NCBI RefSeq assembly: GCF_003611035.1
Contig: NZ_CP030033.1
Span: 2,046,001 to 2,110,000 of the forward strand
Source: Cryobacterium soli
GTDB lineage: Bacteria > Actinomycetota > Actinomycetes > Actinomycetales > Microbacteriaceae
DNA length: 64,000 nucleotides
Direction of reading: 5' to 3'
The notes below the pieces were generated by a model. The model saw only the letters and a list, made by a program, of their open reading frames with translations, had not been told where the DNA came from and ran no database searches. The translations under genes were made by a program, and so were the position numbers. Positions 54,941 through 63,360 of the stretch are shown here, piece by piece (the stretch's first letter is position 1; the number at the start of each line of letters is the position of its first letter).

Positions 54941-55909
54941 TCAGTCCTCCTGGCCGAAGGCGCGTTTCTGCACGACGCGCAGGAACAGGAACGAGAAGGC
55001 GAAGGTCACCAGGGCGATGACGATCGAGGTGGCGGCGGCCGAGTAGATGTCGTCGCGGGTGAAGGCATCCCGGTACACCAGCATCAGCGGCGACCAACTG
55101 GTGGAGAGGGAGTTGGTGAGCGGGCGGAGTGTGGTGGGTTCGGCGAAGACCTGCAGCGTGGCGACCATGGAGAACAGCGCGGTCATCACGATGGCCGGGG
55201 CGATGATGGGGATCTTGATGCGCAGCGCGATCTGGATCTCGCTCGCGCCGTCCAGCTTGGCCGCCTCGTAGATGTCGGAGGGCACCGACTTGAGCGAGGT
55301 GTACATGACGATCATGTTGAAGCCGACGCCGCCCCAGAGTGCGATGTTGGCGATGGCGAAGGTCACCCCGCCGGCGGAGAGCAGGGATGGCACATCCCAG
55401 CCGAGCTTGTCGAAGACGAAGTAGAACGGGCTCACCGCGGGCAGATAGAGGAAGCCCCACAGCAGCGAGCTGATCACGGCGGGAACGGCGTAGGGCAGGA
55501 AGATGGCGGTGCGGGAGAAGCCGGCCGCGCGGGTGCGGCGCGAGTCCAGCAGCAGTGCGAAGAGCAACGCCAGACCCAGCATCAGCGGGATCAGGATGAA
55601 GCCGTAGAGCAGCACCCGGCCGACACTGGCCCCGAACTCGGTGTTGGTGAGGGTGGTGACGTAGTTGTCGATCCCGGCGAAGACCGCGGTGCGCGCTCCG
55701 GAGCCCAGTCCGAGGCCCGAGACCTTGGTCTTCTGGAAGCTCAGGAACAGGGTGTAGACGATGGGCGCGGCCATGAAGGCCACGAACAGGATGATGCCGG
55801 GGGCGAGCATCGCGTACGGCACGAGCACCCTGGATCGGAAGGTGCCTCGGCCTCGGCGCACCGGCGGCGTGCTGGTCCGGGCGGCCGCGGGGGCCTCTGT
55901 CACTGTCAC
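54941..55909 (-). CDS. Carbohydrate ABC permease, MalF type
   Basis: A 322-residue permease; the coupling loop is SDIYEAAKLDGASEIQIALRIKIPIIAP. YAMLAPGIILFVAFMAAPIVYTLFLSFQ is the first helix. GTG start at 55909. Second gene in an SBP-MalF-MalG-LacI operon for oligosaccharides. No ATPase gene is included, so it must use a shared MsmK-like ATPase encoded elsewhere. Confidence 0.92.
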   Translation of the reverse strand: MTVTEAPAAARTSTPPVRRGRGTFRSRVLVPYAMLAPGIILFVAFMAAPIVYTLFLSFQKTKVSGLGLGSGARTAVFAGIDNYVTTLTNTEFGASVGRVLLYGFILIPLMLGLALLFALLLDSRRTRAAGFSRTAIFLPYAVPAVISSLLWGFLYLPAVSPFYFVFDKLGWDVPSLLSAGGVTFAIANIALWGGVGFNMIVMYTSLKSVPSDIYEAAKLDGASEIQIALRIKIPIIAPAIVMTALFSMVATLQVFAEPTTLRPLTNSLSTSWSPLMLVYRDAFTRDDIYSAAATSIVIALVTFAFSFLFLRVVQKRAFGQED

Positions 55910-55947
55910 GAGTTGTCCTCAATCGGTGGGGTCGTGGATGGGGGTGG

Positions 55948-55981
55948 CCCGGGTCCGCCGACGATGGCCGGCGGACCCGGG
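55948..55981 (-). terminator. Hairpin between binding-protein and MalF-type genes
   Basis: A perfect 13-bp stem, CCCGGGTCCGCCG / CGGCGGACCCGGG, with an 8-base loop, 26 bases after the binding-protein stop. Fourth instance of a hairpin at this place in an ABC operon of the window. Confidence 0.75.
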
Positions 55982-56007
55982 GATACAGCGAGGTGCTGCG
56001 TGACGGG

Positions 56008-57309
56008 CTACTTGACGGTGAAGCCGCTCTTCTTCATGTCGTCTGTCGTGATCTTCTGCATCGCGGTGACCGCATCCAGGAACGCGCTCTGGGTCTTGGC
56101 GTCAGCCGCCTTCGCGAACTCGTCGTTGTAGGCGCTGTAGGCCACGTTCACGTTGGGCCCGTAGGTGAAGGGGCTCACGGTGGCGGCCACATCGGCGGCG
56201 ACATCGTAGAAGTCAGGCTGGTTGGAGAAGAACTCCGGCGGCGAGGTCAGCGCTGCCTTGGCCTGGGCGGCGTCGGCTGGGTAAATGCCCGAGGTCTTGA
56301 CGAGGGCCTGCACGGCCTCAGCGTCGGTGTTCAGCCAGGTCGCGAACTTGGTGGCCGCCTCCTGGTGCTTGGACTGCGTGGTCACAGCCGTGGACGAGCC
56401 ACCCCAGTTGCCGGTGGCGGGTGCGTCAGCGTCCCACTGCGGCATCGGAGCCGCCTTCCAGAGCCCGGCCGTGTCGGCCGCGTTGCCGCCGAGCACGCCG
56501 GGGGCCCAGACTGCGCTCAGCCAGCCCACCTGGGTGCCGTCGTTGAGGCCGGCGTTCCACTCCGGCGTGTACATCGGCTTGTTGTCGATGGCGCCCTCTT
56601 CGACGAGACCGCCCCAGTAGCCGGCCACGGTTTCGGTGGGCGTCTTGTCGATGTCGACGCTCCAGGCCTCGCCGTCGATGCCCCACCAGGAAGCACCCGC
56701 CTGCTGGGCCATGCCGGTGAACCAGCCGGCGTCGTTGGACGAGAAGGTGCCGAGGTACTTGGCCGGGTCGGCGGCGTGCACGGCCCGCGCGACCTCGGCG
56801 TACTCGTCCCAGGTGGTGGGAACACTCAGGCCGAGCTGTTCGAAGATGTCGGCGCGGTAGAAGAACATCATGGGGCCGCTGTCCTGCGGGATCGCGTAGA
56901 TGGCGTCAGAGCCCAGCGTGACGGAGTCCCACACGCCGTCGGAGAAGGAATCTTCAATGTCGCCGGCGCCGAACTCGCTCAGGTCCGCAAGCGCATCGGA
57001 GGACACCAGGGTGGGGATCTTCTGGTACTCCGCCTGGATCAGATCGGGCGCACCGCTGCCGGCCTTGATGGCCGTGAGCAGCTTGGTGATCGCGGGGTCG
57101 CCGCCGTCCTGCTTCTGCACGGTCACCTGGATGTCGGGGTTGTCTTCGTTCCAGATGTCCACGACCTGCTCCAGGTTCGGCGCCCAGGCCCAGTAGTTGA
57201 GTTCAACCGGCCCGTCGTCACCGCCACCCGTGTTCGCCGAACAACCTGACATGAGCAGCGTTGCCGCTGTGGCCATGGCCACGGCCCCGACCCGAATTGA
57301 CGTGCGCAT
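56008..57309 (-). CDS. Carbohydrate-binding lipoprotein of ABC transporter
   Basis: A 433-residue SBP_bac_1-type lipoprotein with lipobox LMSGC (cysteine 23). Mature start VELNYWAWAPNLEQVVDIWNEDNPDIQVTVQ is typical of the oligosaccharide-binding group. It heads the operon and is divergent from the GH42 gene, so the ligand is probably a galactoside or arabinogalactan oligosaccharide. Confidence 0.9.
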   Translation of the reverse strand: MRTSIRVGAVAMATAATLLMSGCSANTGGGDDGPVELNYWAWAPNLEQVVDIWNEDNPDIQVTVQKQDGGDPAITKLLTAIKAGSGAPDLIQAEYQKIPTLVSSDALADLSEFGAGDIEDSFSDGVWDSVTLGSDAIYAIPQDSGPMMFFYRADIFEQLGLSVPTTWDEYAEVARAVHAADPAKYLGTFSSNDAGWFTGMAQQAGASWWGIDGEAWSVDIDKTPTETVAGYWGGLVEEGAIDNKPMYTPEWNAGLNDGTQVGWLSAVWAPGVLGGNAADTAGLWKAAPMPQWDADAPATGNWGGSSTAVTTQSKHQEAATKFATWLNTDAEAVQALVKTSGIYPADAAQAKAALTSPPEFFSNQPDFYDVAADVAATVSPFTYGPNVNVAYSAYNDEFAKAADAKTQSAFLDAVTAMQKITTDDMKKSGFTVK

Positions 57310-57499
57310 TCGTCCTCCTTGATGAAAGCTGGTGCTGTGAGTGGCGCCCGAGAATATCGCCGGTGATTTCGCCAGCGGCTGGGAGCGGTACTAGTAATTC
57401 ACACAATTCTGGCGTTGTCAACGTGGGAATATCATCTGGTCTCGGCGCATTTGCTGTGCTAGAACTGGGAGCGCACACAGTAGAAGGAGCCTCAGGCCA

Positions 57500-59530
57500 A
57501 TGCCGATCGATACCCCCACCCCCGTCAGCTCCCCCGCCATGCAGCGCCTGCTGCACGGTGCGACCGGCATCCGCTACGGCGGCGACTACAACCCGGAGCA
57601 GTGGCCGCGGGCCACCTGGCTCGAGGACATCGAGCTGATGAAGGAGGCGGGCATCAACCTGGTCAGCGTCGCCATCTTCGCCTGGGGCATCCTGGAGCCG
57701 CGCGAGGGCGAGTACGACTTCACCCAGCTCGACGACATCATCACGCTGCTGCACGAAGCCGGCATCGACGTGGACCTGGCGACCCCCACGGCCGCACCGC
57801 CGGCCTGGTTCTGGAAGAAGTACCCGGATTCGCGTCCGGTCACCCGGGACGGCATCACCCTGGGTAACGGATCCCGCGGCATGGTCAGCCCGTCCAGCCC
57901 CGACTACCGCCGCGCCGCCGCGGCCATCACGGAGCAGCTGGCCCGCCGGTACGCGAACCATCCCGCGCTCGTGCTGTGGCACGTGCACAACGAATACGGC
58001 GCACCGATCAGTGACTCCTACGACGAGCATTCCGTGCTGGCCTTCCGCTCCTGGCTGCAGGCCCGTTACGGCACCCTCGAGGTGCTCAACGAGAAGTGGG
58101 GCACCACCTTCTGGGGCCAGGTCTACGGCGAATGGGACGAGATCGATGCGCCCCGGCAATCCGCGTCGGTGAGCAACCAGGCCCAGCGGCTGGACTTCCA
58201 CCGGTTCACCTCGGACGCGCTGCTCGAGTGCTACATCAACGAGCGCGACGTCATCCGTCGCTTCACCCCGGACATCCCCGTGACCACGAACTTCATGGCC
58301 ACCAACTGTCTCTCCGCCGACTACTGGAAGTGGAGCAGGGAGGTGGACGTCGTCGCCAACGACCACTACCTCGTCGCCGAACGCGCCGACAACCACATCC
58401 TGCTGGCGATGGATGCCGACCTCACCCGATCGTTGGCCGGCGGGGCGCCCTGGATCCTGATGGAGCACTCCACCGGGGCCGTCAACTGGCAGCCGCGCAA
58501 CATCGCCAAGCGCACCGGCGAGCTGGCCCGCAACTCACTGTCGCACCTCGCTCGCGGCGCCGACGGGATCCTGTTCTTCCAGTTCCGCGCCTCACGCTTC
58601 GGGGTCGAGAAGTTCCACTCGGCGATGCTGCCGCACGCCGGCGCCGACACCCGAATCTGGCGCGAGGTGGTCGCCCTCGGCCGGTCGCTTGGCGCACTGG
58701 CCGATGTGCGCACCTCCCGCGTGCATGCGCGGGTGGCGCTGATCTGGGACACCGAATCCTTCTGGGCTCAGGACTTCGAGTGGCGACCGAGCGTGGAACT
58801 GGGCCACCGCGAACGCATCGAGGCCTTCTACCGCGCGCTCTGGAAGCGCAACGTCACGGTGGACTTCGTGCACCCGACCGCGGACCTCGACTCGTATGCG
58901 CTCGTCATCGCACCGAGCCTCTACCTCGCCGGGCCGACCGCGTCGGAGAACATCACCGCCTACGTTCGCGGCGGCGGCACCCTGCTGGTGTCGTACTTCT
59001 CCGGCATTGTGGACGAGAACGACACCGTCTACGCCGGCGCCGCGCCGGGTGCCCTGCGGGAGGTCCTCGGCCTCACCATCCCCGAGTTCCTGCCCCTGCA
59101 CGAGACGGAGACCGTCACGCTCAGCGATTCGCGCACCGGCACGGCCTGGGCAGACGACATCGTCGTCTCCAGTGCCGAGGTGCTGGCGCGCTATGTGGAC
59201 GGCCCCGCATCCGGCGGCCCGGCGATCACCCGCAACAGCTTCGGGTCGGGTGCGGCCTGGTACGTGTCGACGAAGCTCGACGGCGCCGACCTCGACTCCC
59301 TGCTGCTGGACGTGCTCAACAGCGCCGGCATCGAGGCGGCTCGCGGCGCCGATGGCGTCGAGGCGATCACCCGGTCCTCGGAAACCGACGATTTCAGGTT
59401 CCTGATCAACCACACGGATGCCGACCAGGCCATCGAAGCCACCGGCACCGAGCTGCTCACGAACACGCCAGTCGATGGCACCGTGCTCGTGCCCGCCGGC
59501 CTCACCCGGGTGGTGCGGACGCCCCGGTAG
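57500..59530 (+). CDS. GH42 beta-galactosidase
   Basis: A 676-residue glycoside hydrolase family 42 enzyme. The barrel starts IRYGGDYNPEQWPRATW. The acid/base glutamate is E165 in WHVHNEYG and the nucleophile is E322 in LMEHSTG. The middle trimerisation domain and C-terminal beta domain are present. No signal peptide, so it cleaves imported galacto-oligosaccharides in the cytoplasm. Some GH42 enzymes also act on alpha-L-arabinopyranosides. Divergent from the ABC operon; the 190-base gap holds both promoters but no clear operator. Confidence 0.95.
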   Translation: MPIDTPTPVSSPAMQRLLHGATGIRYGGDYNPEQWPRATWLEDIELMKEAGINLVSVAIFAWGILEPREGEYDFTQLDDIITLLHEAGIDVDLATPTAAPPAWFWKKYPDSRPVTRDGITLGNGSRGMVSPSSPDYRRAAAAITEQLARRYANHPALVLWHVHNEYGAPISDSYDEHSVLAFRSWLQARYGTLEVLNEKWGTTFWGQVYGEWDEIDAPRQSASVSNQAQRLDFHRFTSDALLECYINERDVIRRFTPDIPVTTNFMATNCLSADYWKWSREVDVVANDHYLVAERADNHILLAMDADLTRSLAGGAPWILMEHSTGAVNWQPRNIAKRTGELARNSLSHLARGADGILFFQFRASRFGVEKFHSAMLPHAGADTRIWREVVALGRSLGALADVRTSRVHARVALIWDTESFWAQDFEWRPSVELGHRERIEAFYRALWKRNVTVDFVHPTADLDSYALVIAPSLYLAGPTASENITAYVRGGGTLLVSYFSGIVDENDTVYAGAAPGALREVLGLTIPEFLPLHETETVTLSDSRTGTAWADDIVVSSAEVLARYVDGPASGGPAITRNSFGSGAAWYVSTKLDGADLDSLLLDVLNSAGIEAARGADGVEAITRSSETDDFRFLINHTDADQAIEATGTELLTNTPVDGTVLVPAGLTRVVRTPR

Positions 59531-59572
59531 CCGGCCCCGCTCCACGCCCCGCCCACCTCGTCCCCGTGCGGA

Positions 59573-59602
59573 CATCTGCACCCGGCGCACCGGGTGCAGA
59601 TG
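59573..59602. terminator. Terminator between GH42 and cyclase genes
   Basis: A perfect 13-bp stem, CATCTGCACCCGG / CCGGGTGCAGATG, loop CGCA, between convergent stops at 59530 and 59630. It contains the same TGCACCCGG / CCGGGTGCA stem as the ohr terminator. Confidence 0.82.
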
Positions 59603-59629
59603 CTCGGTTGGGGACCAGTTGGCGGGCGG

Positions 59630-60304
59630 TCAGGGCACCCGCGCGAACGCGCGCACCGGGAAGGTACCGAAGTCACGAACGCGCGGCGGCACGGCGAAGA
59701 AGTGCGCGCCCCGTTCGGGCAGGGCGGCCAACCCGGTGAGGTGTTCGACGACCGGGATGCCCGCGGCCAGGAGGAGCGAGTGCGCCGGCCGGGTTCCCCC
59801 GGACTCGGTGTCGTCGATGTTCAACGAGTCGATCCCCACCAGGGTCACCCCGGCCGCCACCAGGGCTGCCGCCCCGGCCTCGGTGAGGAAGGGTGCTCCG
59901 GCCGCGTAGGCCGGAGTGCCGAAGTGCACGTCCCAGCCGGTCTGCAGCAGCACGGCGGTTCCGGTGAGCTCCTCCCCGTCGAAGAGCGTCGCCGGAATCC
60001 CGCGCCCCGCCGCCAGATCGTGCCTGAACACGCGGGCAGGCAGGTCGGCCAGGGCATCGAGCGCCAGCCCGGCCAGGTCGGTTCCGCCGTCGTAGCGGTG
60101 GAACGGGCTGTCCAGGTAGGTGCCGGTGTTGCCGAGCATGGTGATCGTGTCCATCGCGAACTCGGTACCTGCCGTGTAGTGGCTGCGCGAGTCCGCCCGG
60201 GTGAGGTGCGGGGTGATCACCGGAACGGGCAGTCCGGGGTAGGTGACCAGGCCGGCGCTGATCTCGTGGCTGAGGTCGACGAGGCGGGAGTGGGATGTCG
60301 TCAT
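59630..60304 (-). CDS. Cyclase-family metal-dependent hydrolase (kynurenine formamidase-like)
   Basis: A 224-residue protein of the cyclase/KynB family. The metal site appears in GNTGTYLDSPFHRY (the usual GTHxDxPxH pattern, here with Y in place of the first H). GVDSLNID-like GIDSLNIDD and a late VVEHL follow. AGGAG precedes the ATG at 60304. Family members hydrolyse N-formylkynurenine, isatin or similar amides and lactones. The changed histidine makes the exact activity uncertain. Confidence 0.8.
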   Translation of the reverse strand: MTTSHSRLVDLSHEISAGLVTYPGLPVPVITPHLTRADSRSHYTAGTEFAMDTITMLGNTGTYLDSPFHRYDGGTDLAGLALDALADLPARVFRHDLAAGRGIPATLFDGEELTGTAVLLQTGWDVHFGTPAYAAGAPFLTEAGAAALVAAGVTLVGIDSLNIDDTESGGTRPAHSLLLAAGIPVVEHLTGLAALPERGAHFFAVPPRVRDFGTFPVRAFARVP

Positions 60305-60498
60305 GCGGGTGTCTCCTGCTGGGTCGGGCCGTGGAGGTGAGCCTCCAGTGTGCCGGGCCCAGCGGGTCACGGCGCTCTCCGGCTGGCCACTCTCCGTCGA
60401 TTTACCGCCATGACCGGGGATCACGCTCACCCGGGGCCGGCCCCGCCGGGGCCGGCCCGCGGCGCTCCGGCGAGACGCCGCCGGCATCCGCTCGCCGG

Positions 60499-61659
60499 TC
60501 AGCTGGCGGGCAGGGCCTGGGCGAGGTCGGCCAGCAGGTCGTCGAGGTCTTCGATGCCGACCGAGAGCCGCACGATGTTGGTCGCCACCTCGAGTTCGGT
60601 GCCGCGCACAGAGGCGTGGGTCATCTCGGACGGGTAGTTGACCAGGGATTCCACTCCGCCGAGCGATTCGGCCAGCTGGAAGAGGTGCATCGACTCGGCG
60701 AAGAGCCGGGCCGCGCTCTCGCCGCCCCGGAACGCCAGGGAGAGCATGCCGCCGAAGGCGCTCATCTGGGACGCGGCCAGCTCGTGGCCGGGGTGGCTCT
60801 CCAGTCCCGGGTAGTAGACCTTCTCGATGGCCGGGTGGGTCTCGAGGTACCGGGCAATGGCCAGGGCGTTGCTGCTGTGCCGTTCCATGCGCACCGCGAG
60901 GGTCTTGATGCCGCGCACGGTGAGCCAGGCGTCCAGCGGCGCCGAGACGGGGCCGGCGGCGAACTGGATGAACTTGGTCTTCTCGGCGAGCTCGTCGTCG
61001 TTGATGACGAGGCCGCCGCCGATCACGTCGGAGTGGCCGCCGAGGTACTTGGTGGTGGAGTGCACGACCACGTCGGCGCCGAACGCGAGGGGCTGCTGCA
61101 GGGCGGGCGACGCGAAGGTGTTGTCGACGACCACGAGCACACCGTGGCGGTGGCCGATCTCGACCAGGCCGGCGATGTCACTGATCTTCATGAGCGGGTT
61201 GCTGGGCGTCTCCACCCAGAGGATCTTGGTCTCGCCGGGGATGATGGCGGCCTCGACGGCGGCGAGGTCGCTCATCTCCACCGTGGTGTTGCGCACACCC
61301 CAGGCGCCGTGCACCCGGTTGATCAACCGGTGGGTGCCGCCGTAGACGTCGTTGCCGAGCACCACGTGGTCGCCGGGCTTGAGCACCGCGCGCAGCAGGC
61401 TGTCTTCGGCGGCGAGGCCGCTGGCGAACGAGAGGCCGTGCTTGCCGCCCTCGAGCGCCGCGAGCATGGTCTCGAGCGAGGTGCGGGTGGGGTTGCCGCC
61501 GCGGCTGTACTCGTAGCCGCCGCGCAAGCCCCCGATGCCGTCCTGCACATAGGTGGAGGTCTGGTAGATCGGCGGGATGACCGCTCCGGTGGTCGGGTCG
61601 AACTCCTGGCCGGCGTGGATGGCGATGGTGCTGAACTTCTGGTTCTCGGACTGGCTCAT
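60499..61659 (-). CDS. metB: Cystathionine gamma-synthase/lyase
   Basis: A 386-residue PLP enzyme of the Cys/Met metabolism family. The PLP lysine is K204 in VVVHSTTKYLGGHSD. YEYSRGGNPTRTSLE and ASGLAAEDSLL are family motifs. It lies 64 bases after cbs on the same strand. With cbs it can form reverse transsulfuration (homocysteine to cysteine); sequence alone does not separate gamma-synthase from gamma-lyase activity, and the pairing favours lyase use. Confidence 0.9.
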   Translation of the reverse strand: MSQSENQKFSTIAIHAGQEFDPTTGAVIPPIYQTSTYVQDGIGGLRGGYEYSRGGNPTRTSLETMLAALEGGKHGLSFASGLAAEDSLLRAVLKPGDHVVLGNDVYGGTHRLINRVHGAWGVRNTTVEMSDLAAVEAAIIPGETKILWVETPSNPLMKISDIAGLVEIGHRHGVLVVVDNTFASPALQQPLAFGADVVVHSTTKYLGGHSDVIGGGLVINDDELAEKTKFIQFAAGPVSAPLDAWLTVRGIKTLAVRMERHSSNALAIARYLETHPAIEKVYYPGLESHPGHELAASQMSAFGGMLSLAFRGGESAARLFAESMHLFQLAESLGGVESLVNYPSEMTHASVRGTELEVATNIVRLSVGIEDLDDLLADLAQALPAS

Positions 61660-61723
61660 GGTGGGTCTCTTTCGAAGAAAGTCGGGATGTATACGTGTGG
61701 GTGCGGGGTGGGCCCGCCCGGAG

Positions 61724-63088
61724 CTAGGCGCTGAGGTAGGTCAGGAGGTCGTGCCGGGTGATGACCCCGAGCGGCTTGCCGCCGTCGGTGACGAGGAGGG
61801 CGTCGTGCTCGGCGAACGCGGCCCGGGCCGACCCCACCGGTTCGTTCACGCCGATCAGCGGCAGGGCGTCGCCCACGATCGAGCCAACCTTGTCGGTGAG
61901 CTGCGATTCTCCGGAGAACACCCGGCCCATCAGGCTGCGTTCGTCGACGGAGCCGACGACCTCGCCCATCACGACGGGCGGCTTGGCCGCGAGCACGAGC
62001 AACTGGGACACACTCGAGGAGGTCATGGTCTCGATCGCGTCGCGCACGGTGTCGTTCGGGTGCACGTACACGAACGCCGGCAGGGTGCCGGTTTTCGAGC
62101 GCAGCAGGTCGGCCACGGTGTGACCGGCGGGAGCGTTGGAGAAGCCGTAGCTGCGCATCCAGCCGTCGTTGAAGATCTTGCCCAGGTAGCCGCGGCCGCC
62201 ATCGGGCAGCAGCACCACCACGACGGCGTCGGCGGGCAGCTCGCGGGCCGCGCGCAGGGCGGCGACGACGGCCATGCCGCTCGAGCCGCCCACCAGGATG
62301 CCCTCTTCGAGCGCGAGCCGGCGGGTCATCGCAAAGGAGTCGGCATCCGACACCGCGATGATCTCGTGGGGCACCGCCGGGTCGTACGCGGTGGGCCAGA
62401 AGTCCTCGCCGACACCCTCGACGAGATACGGACGCCCGGAGCCGCCCGAGTAGACCGAGCCCTCCGGGTCCGCGCCGATGATGCGCACGCCGTCGTCCGA
62501 CACCTCGCGCAGATACCGTCCGGTGCCGGTGATGGTGCCGCCGGTGCCGACGCCGGCGACGAAGTGGGTGACGGTGCCGTCGGTGTCGCGCCAGATCTCC
62601 GGTCCGGTGGACTCGTAGTGGCTGAGCGGCCCGTTCGGGTTGGAGTACTGGTTGGGCTTGAAGGCGCCCGGGATCTCGCGGGCGAGCCGGTCGGAGACGC
62701 TGTAGTAGGACTCGGGGTCGTCGGGGGCCACGGATGTCGGCGTCACGACGATCTCGGCGCCGTACGCGGTGAGCACATTGCGCTTGTCCTCACCCACCTT
62801 GTCGGGCAGCACGAAGATGCACTTGTAGCCGCGCTGCTGGGCCACCAGGGCCAGGCCGACGCCGGTGTTGCCGGAGGTGGGCTCCACGATGGTGCCGCCG
62901 GGCAACAGGTGCCCGTCACGCTCGGCGGCGTCGATGATGCGGGTGGCGATGCGGTCCTTGGAGGACCCGCCGGGATTCAGGTATTCGAGCTTCACGAGCA
63001 CGGTGGCGGAGATGCCCTCCGTGACCTTGTGCAGCTTGACCAGGGGCGTGTTGCCGATGAGGTCGAGGATGGTGTCAGCGATTTTCAT
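61724..63088 (-). CDS. cbs: Cystathionine beta-synthase
   Basis: A 454-residue PLP enzyme with PLP lysine K44 in NPGGSSKDR and the SGNTG loop at 72-76. A C-terminal regulatory pair of CBS domains begins near 335 (TGTLPAFVYVHPNDTVRDAIETM; MGRVFSGESQLTDKVGSIV). It joins homocysteine and serine to cystathionine. Start ATG at 63088 with GAAGGA-like sequence upstream. The mRNA leader contains a short cysteine-rich open frame, suggesting control by cysteine supply. Confidence 0.92.
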   Translation of the reverse strand: MKIADTILDLIGNTPLVKLHKVTEGISATVLVKLEYLNPGGSSKDRIATRIIDAAERDGHLLPGGTIVEPTSGNTGVGLALVAQQRGYKCIFVLPDKVGEDKRNVLTAYGAEIVVTPTSVAPDDPESYYSVSDRLAREIPGAFKPNQYSNPNGPLSHYESTGPEIWRDTDGTVTHFVAGVGTGGTITGTGRYLREVSDDGVRIIGADPEGSVYSGGSGRPYLVEGVGEDFWPTAYDPAVPHEIIAVSDADSFAMTRRLALEEGILVGGSSGMAVVAALRAARELPADAVVVVLLPDGGRGYLGKIFNDGWMRSYGFSNAPAGHTVADLLRSKTGTLPAFVYVHPNDTVRDAIETMTSSSVSQLLVLAAKPPVVMGEVVGSVDERSLMGRVFSGESQLTDKVGSIVGDALPLIGVNEPVGSARAAFAEHDALLVTDGGKPLGVITRHDLLTYLSA

Positions 63089-63190
63089 GAAGGGATCCTT
63101 CGAACGTGAGTGACGTGGCGCGGAGCGATGCCGGCGTGGCCGCTGGCCTGGTGGCGGTCTGAAACCGGTGAATACGGGTGTGCGAGTCGG

Positions 63191-63232
63191 CTAGCGAAAG
63201 CAGCAACAGGGACACGACGTCAGGATGATCAC
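63191..63232 (-). CDS. Leaderless 13-codon cysteine-rich leader peptide upstream of cbs-metB
   Basis: The frame reads MIILTSCPCCCFR and stop, with four cysteine codons in five positions. The start is GTG at 63232. A -10 element, TAGAGT, ends exactly 6 bases before it, so the transcript would begin at the start codon. It ends 102 bases before cbs. Polycysteine leaderless ORFs are known in mycobacteria as cysteine-responsive attenuators of sulfur genes; this has the same shape. No classic terminator/antiterminator pair was found after it, only short stems such as CGGT-TTCAG-ACCG. Confidence 0.7.
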   Translation of the reverse strand: MIILTSCPCCCFR

Positions 63233-63238
63233 GGTTTC

Positions 63239-63244
63239 ACTCTA
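63239..63244 (-). promoter_or_regulatory. -10 element of the cbs-metB leaderless promoter
   Basis: TAGAGT on the minus strand fits the actinobacterial TANNNT -10 consensus, with the 6-base gap that puts +1 on the G of the leader GTG. The same hexamer serves the CobW-like gene. No clear -35 is seen. Confidence 0.6.
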
Positions 63245-63360
63245 GTCGCCGCCCCTGAGTCCCGACCAGCCTGTGAACCATCTGTGAGATGCCCCGCTCG
63301 GGAAGCGCGGGCGGCGGTGCATACGTTCGAATGAGAGAACAGCAATCGAAAGAGGCCCTT

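Noticed and set aside
57310..57499. Operator for the GH42-cluster LacI
   Set aside because: Only weak partial dyads such as ACAA-N8-TTGT were found; none is good enough to list.
63089..63232. SAM riboswitch ahead of cbs-metB
   Set aside because: The leader is too short and has no SAM-I type core; the cysteine-codon leader explains the region better.
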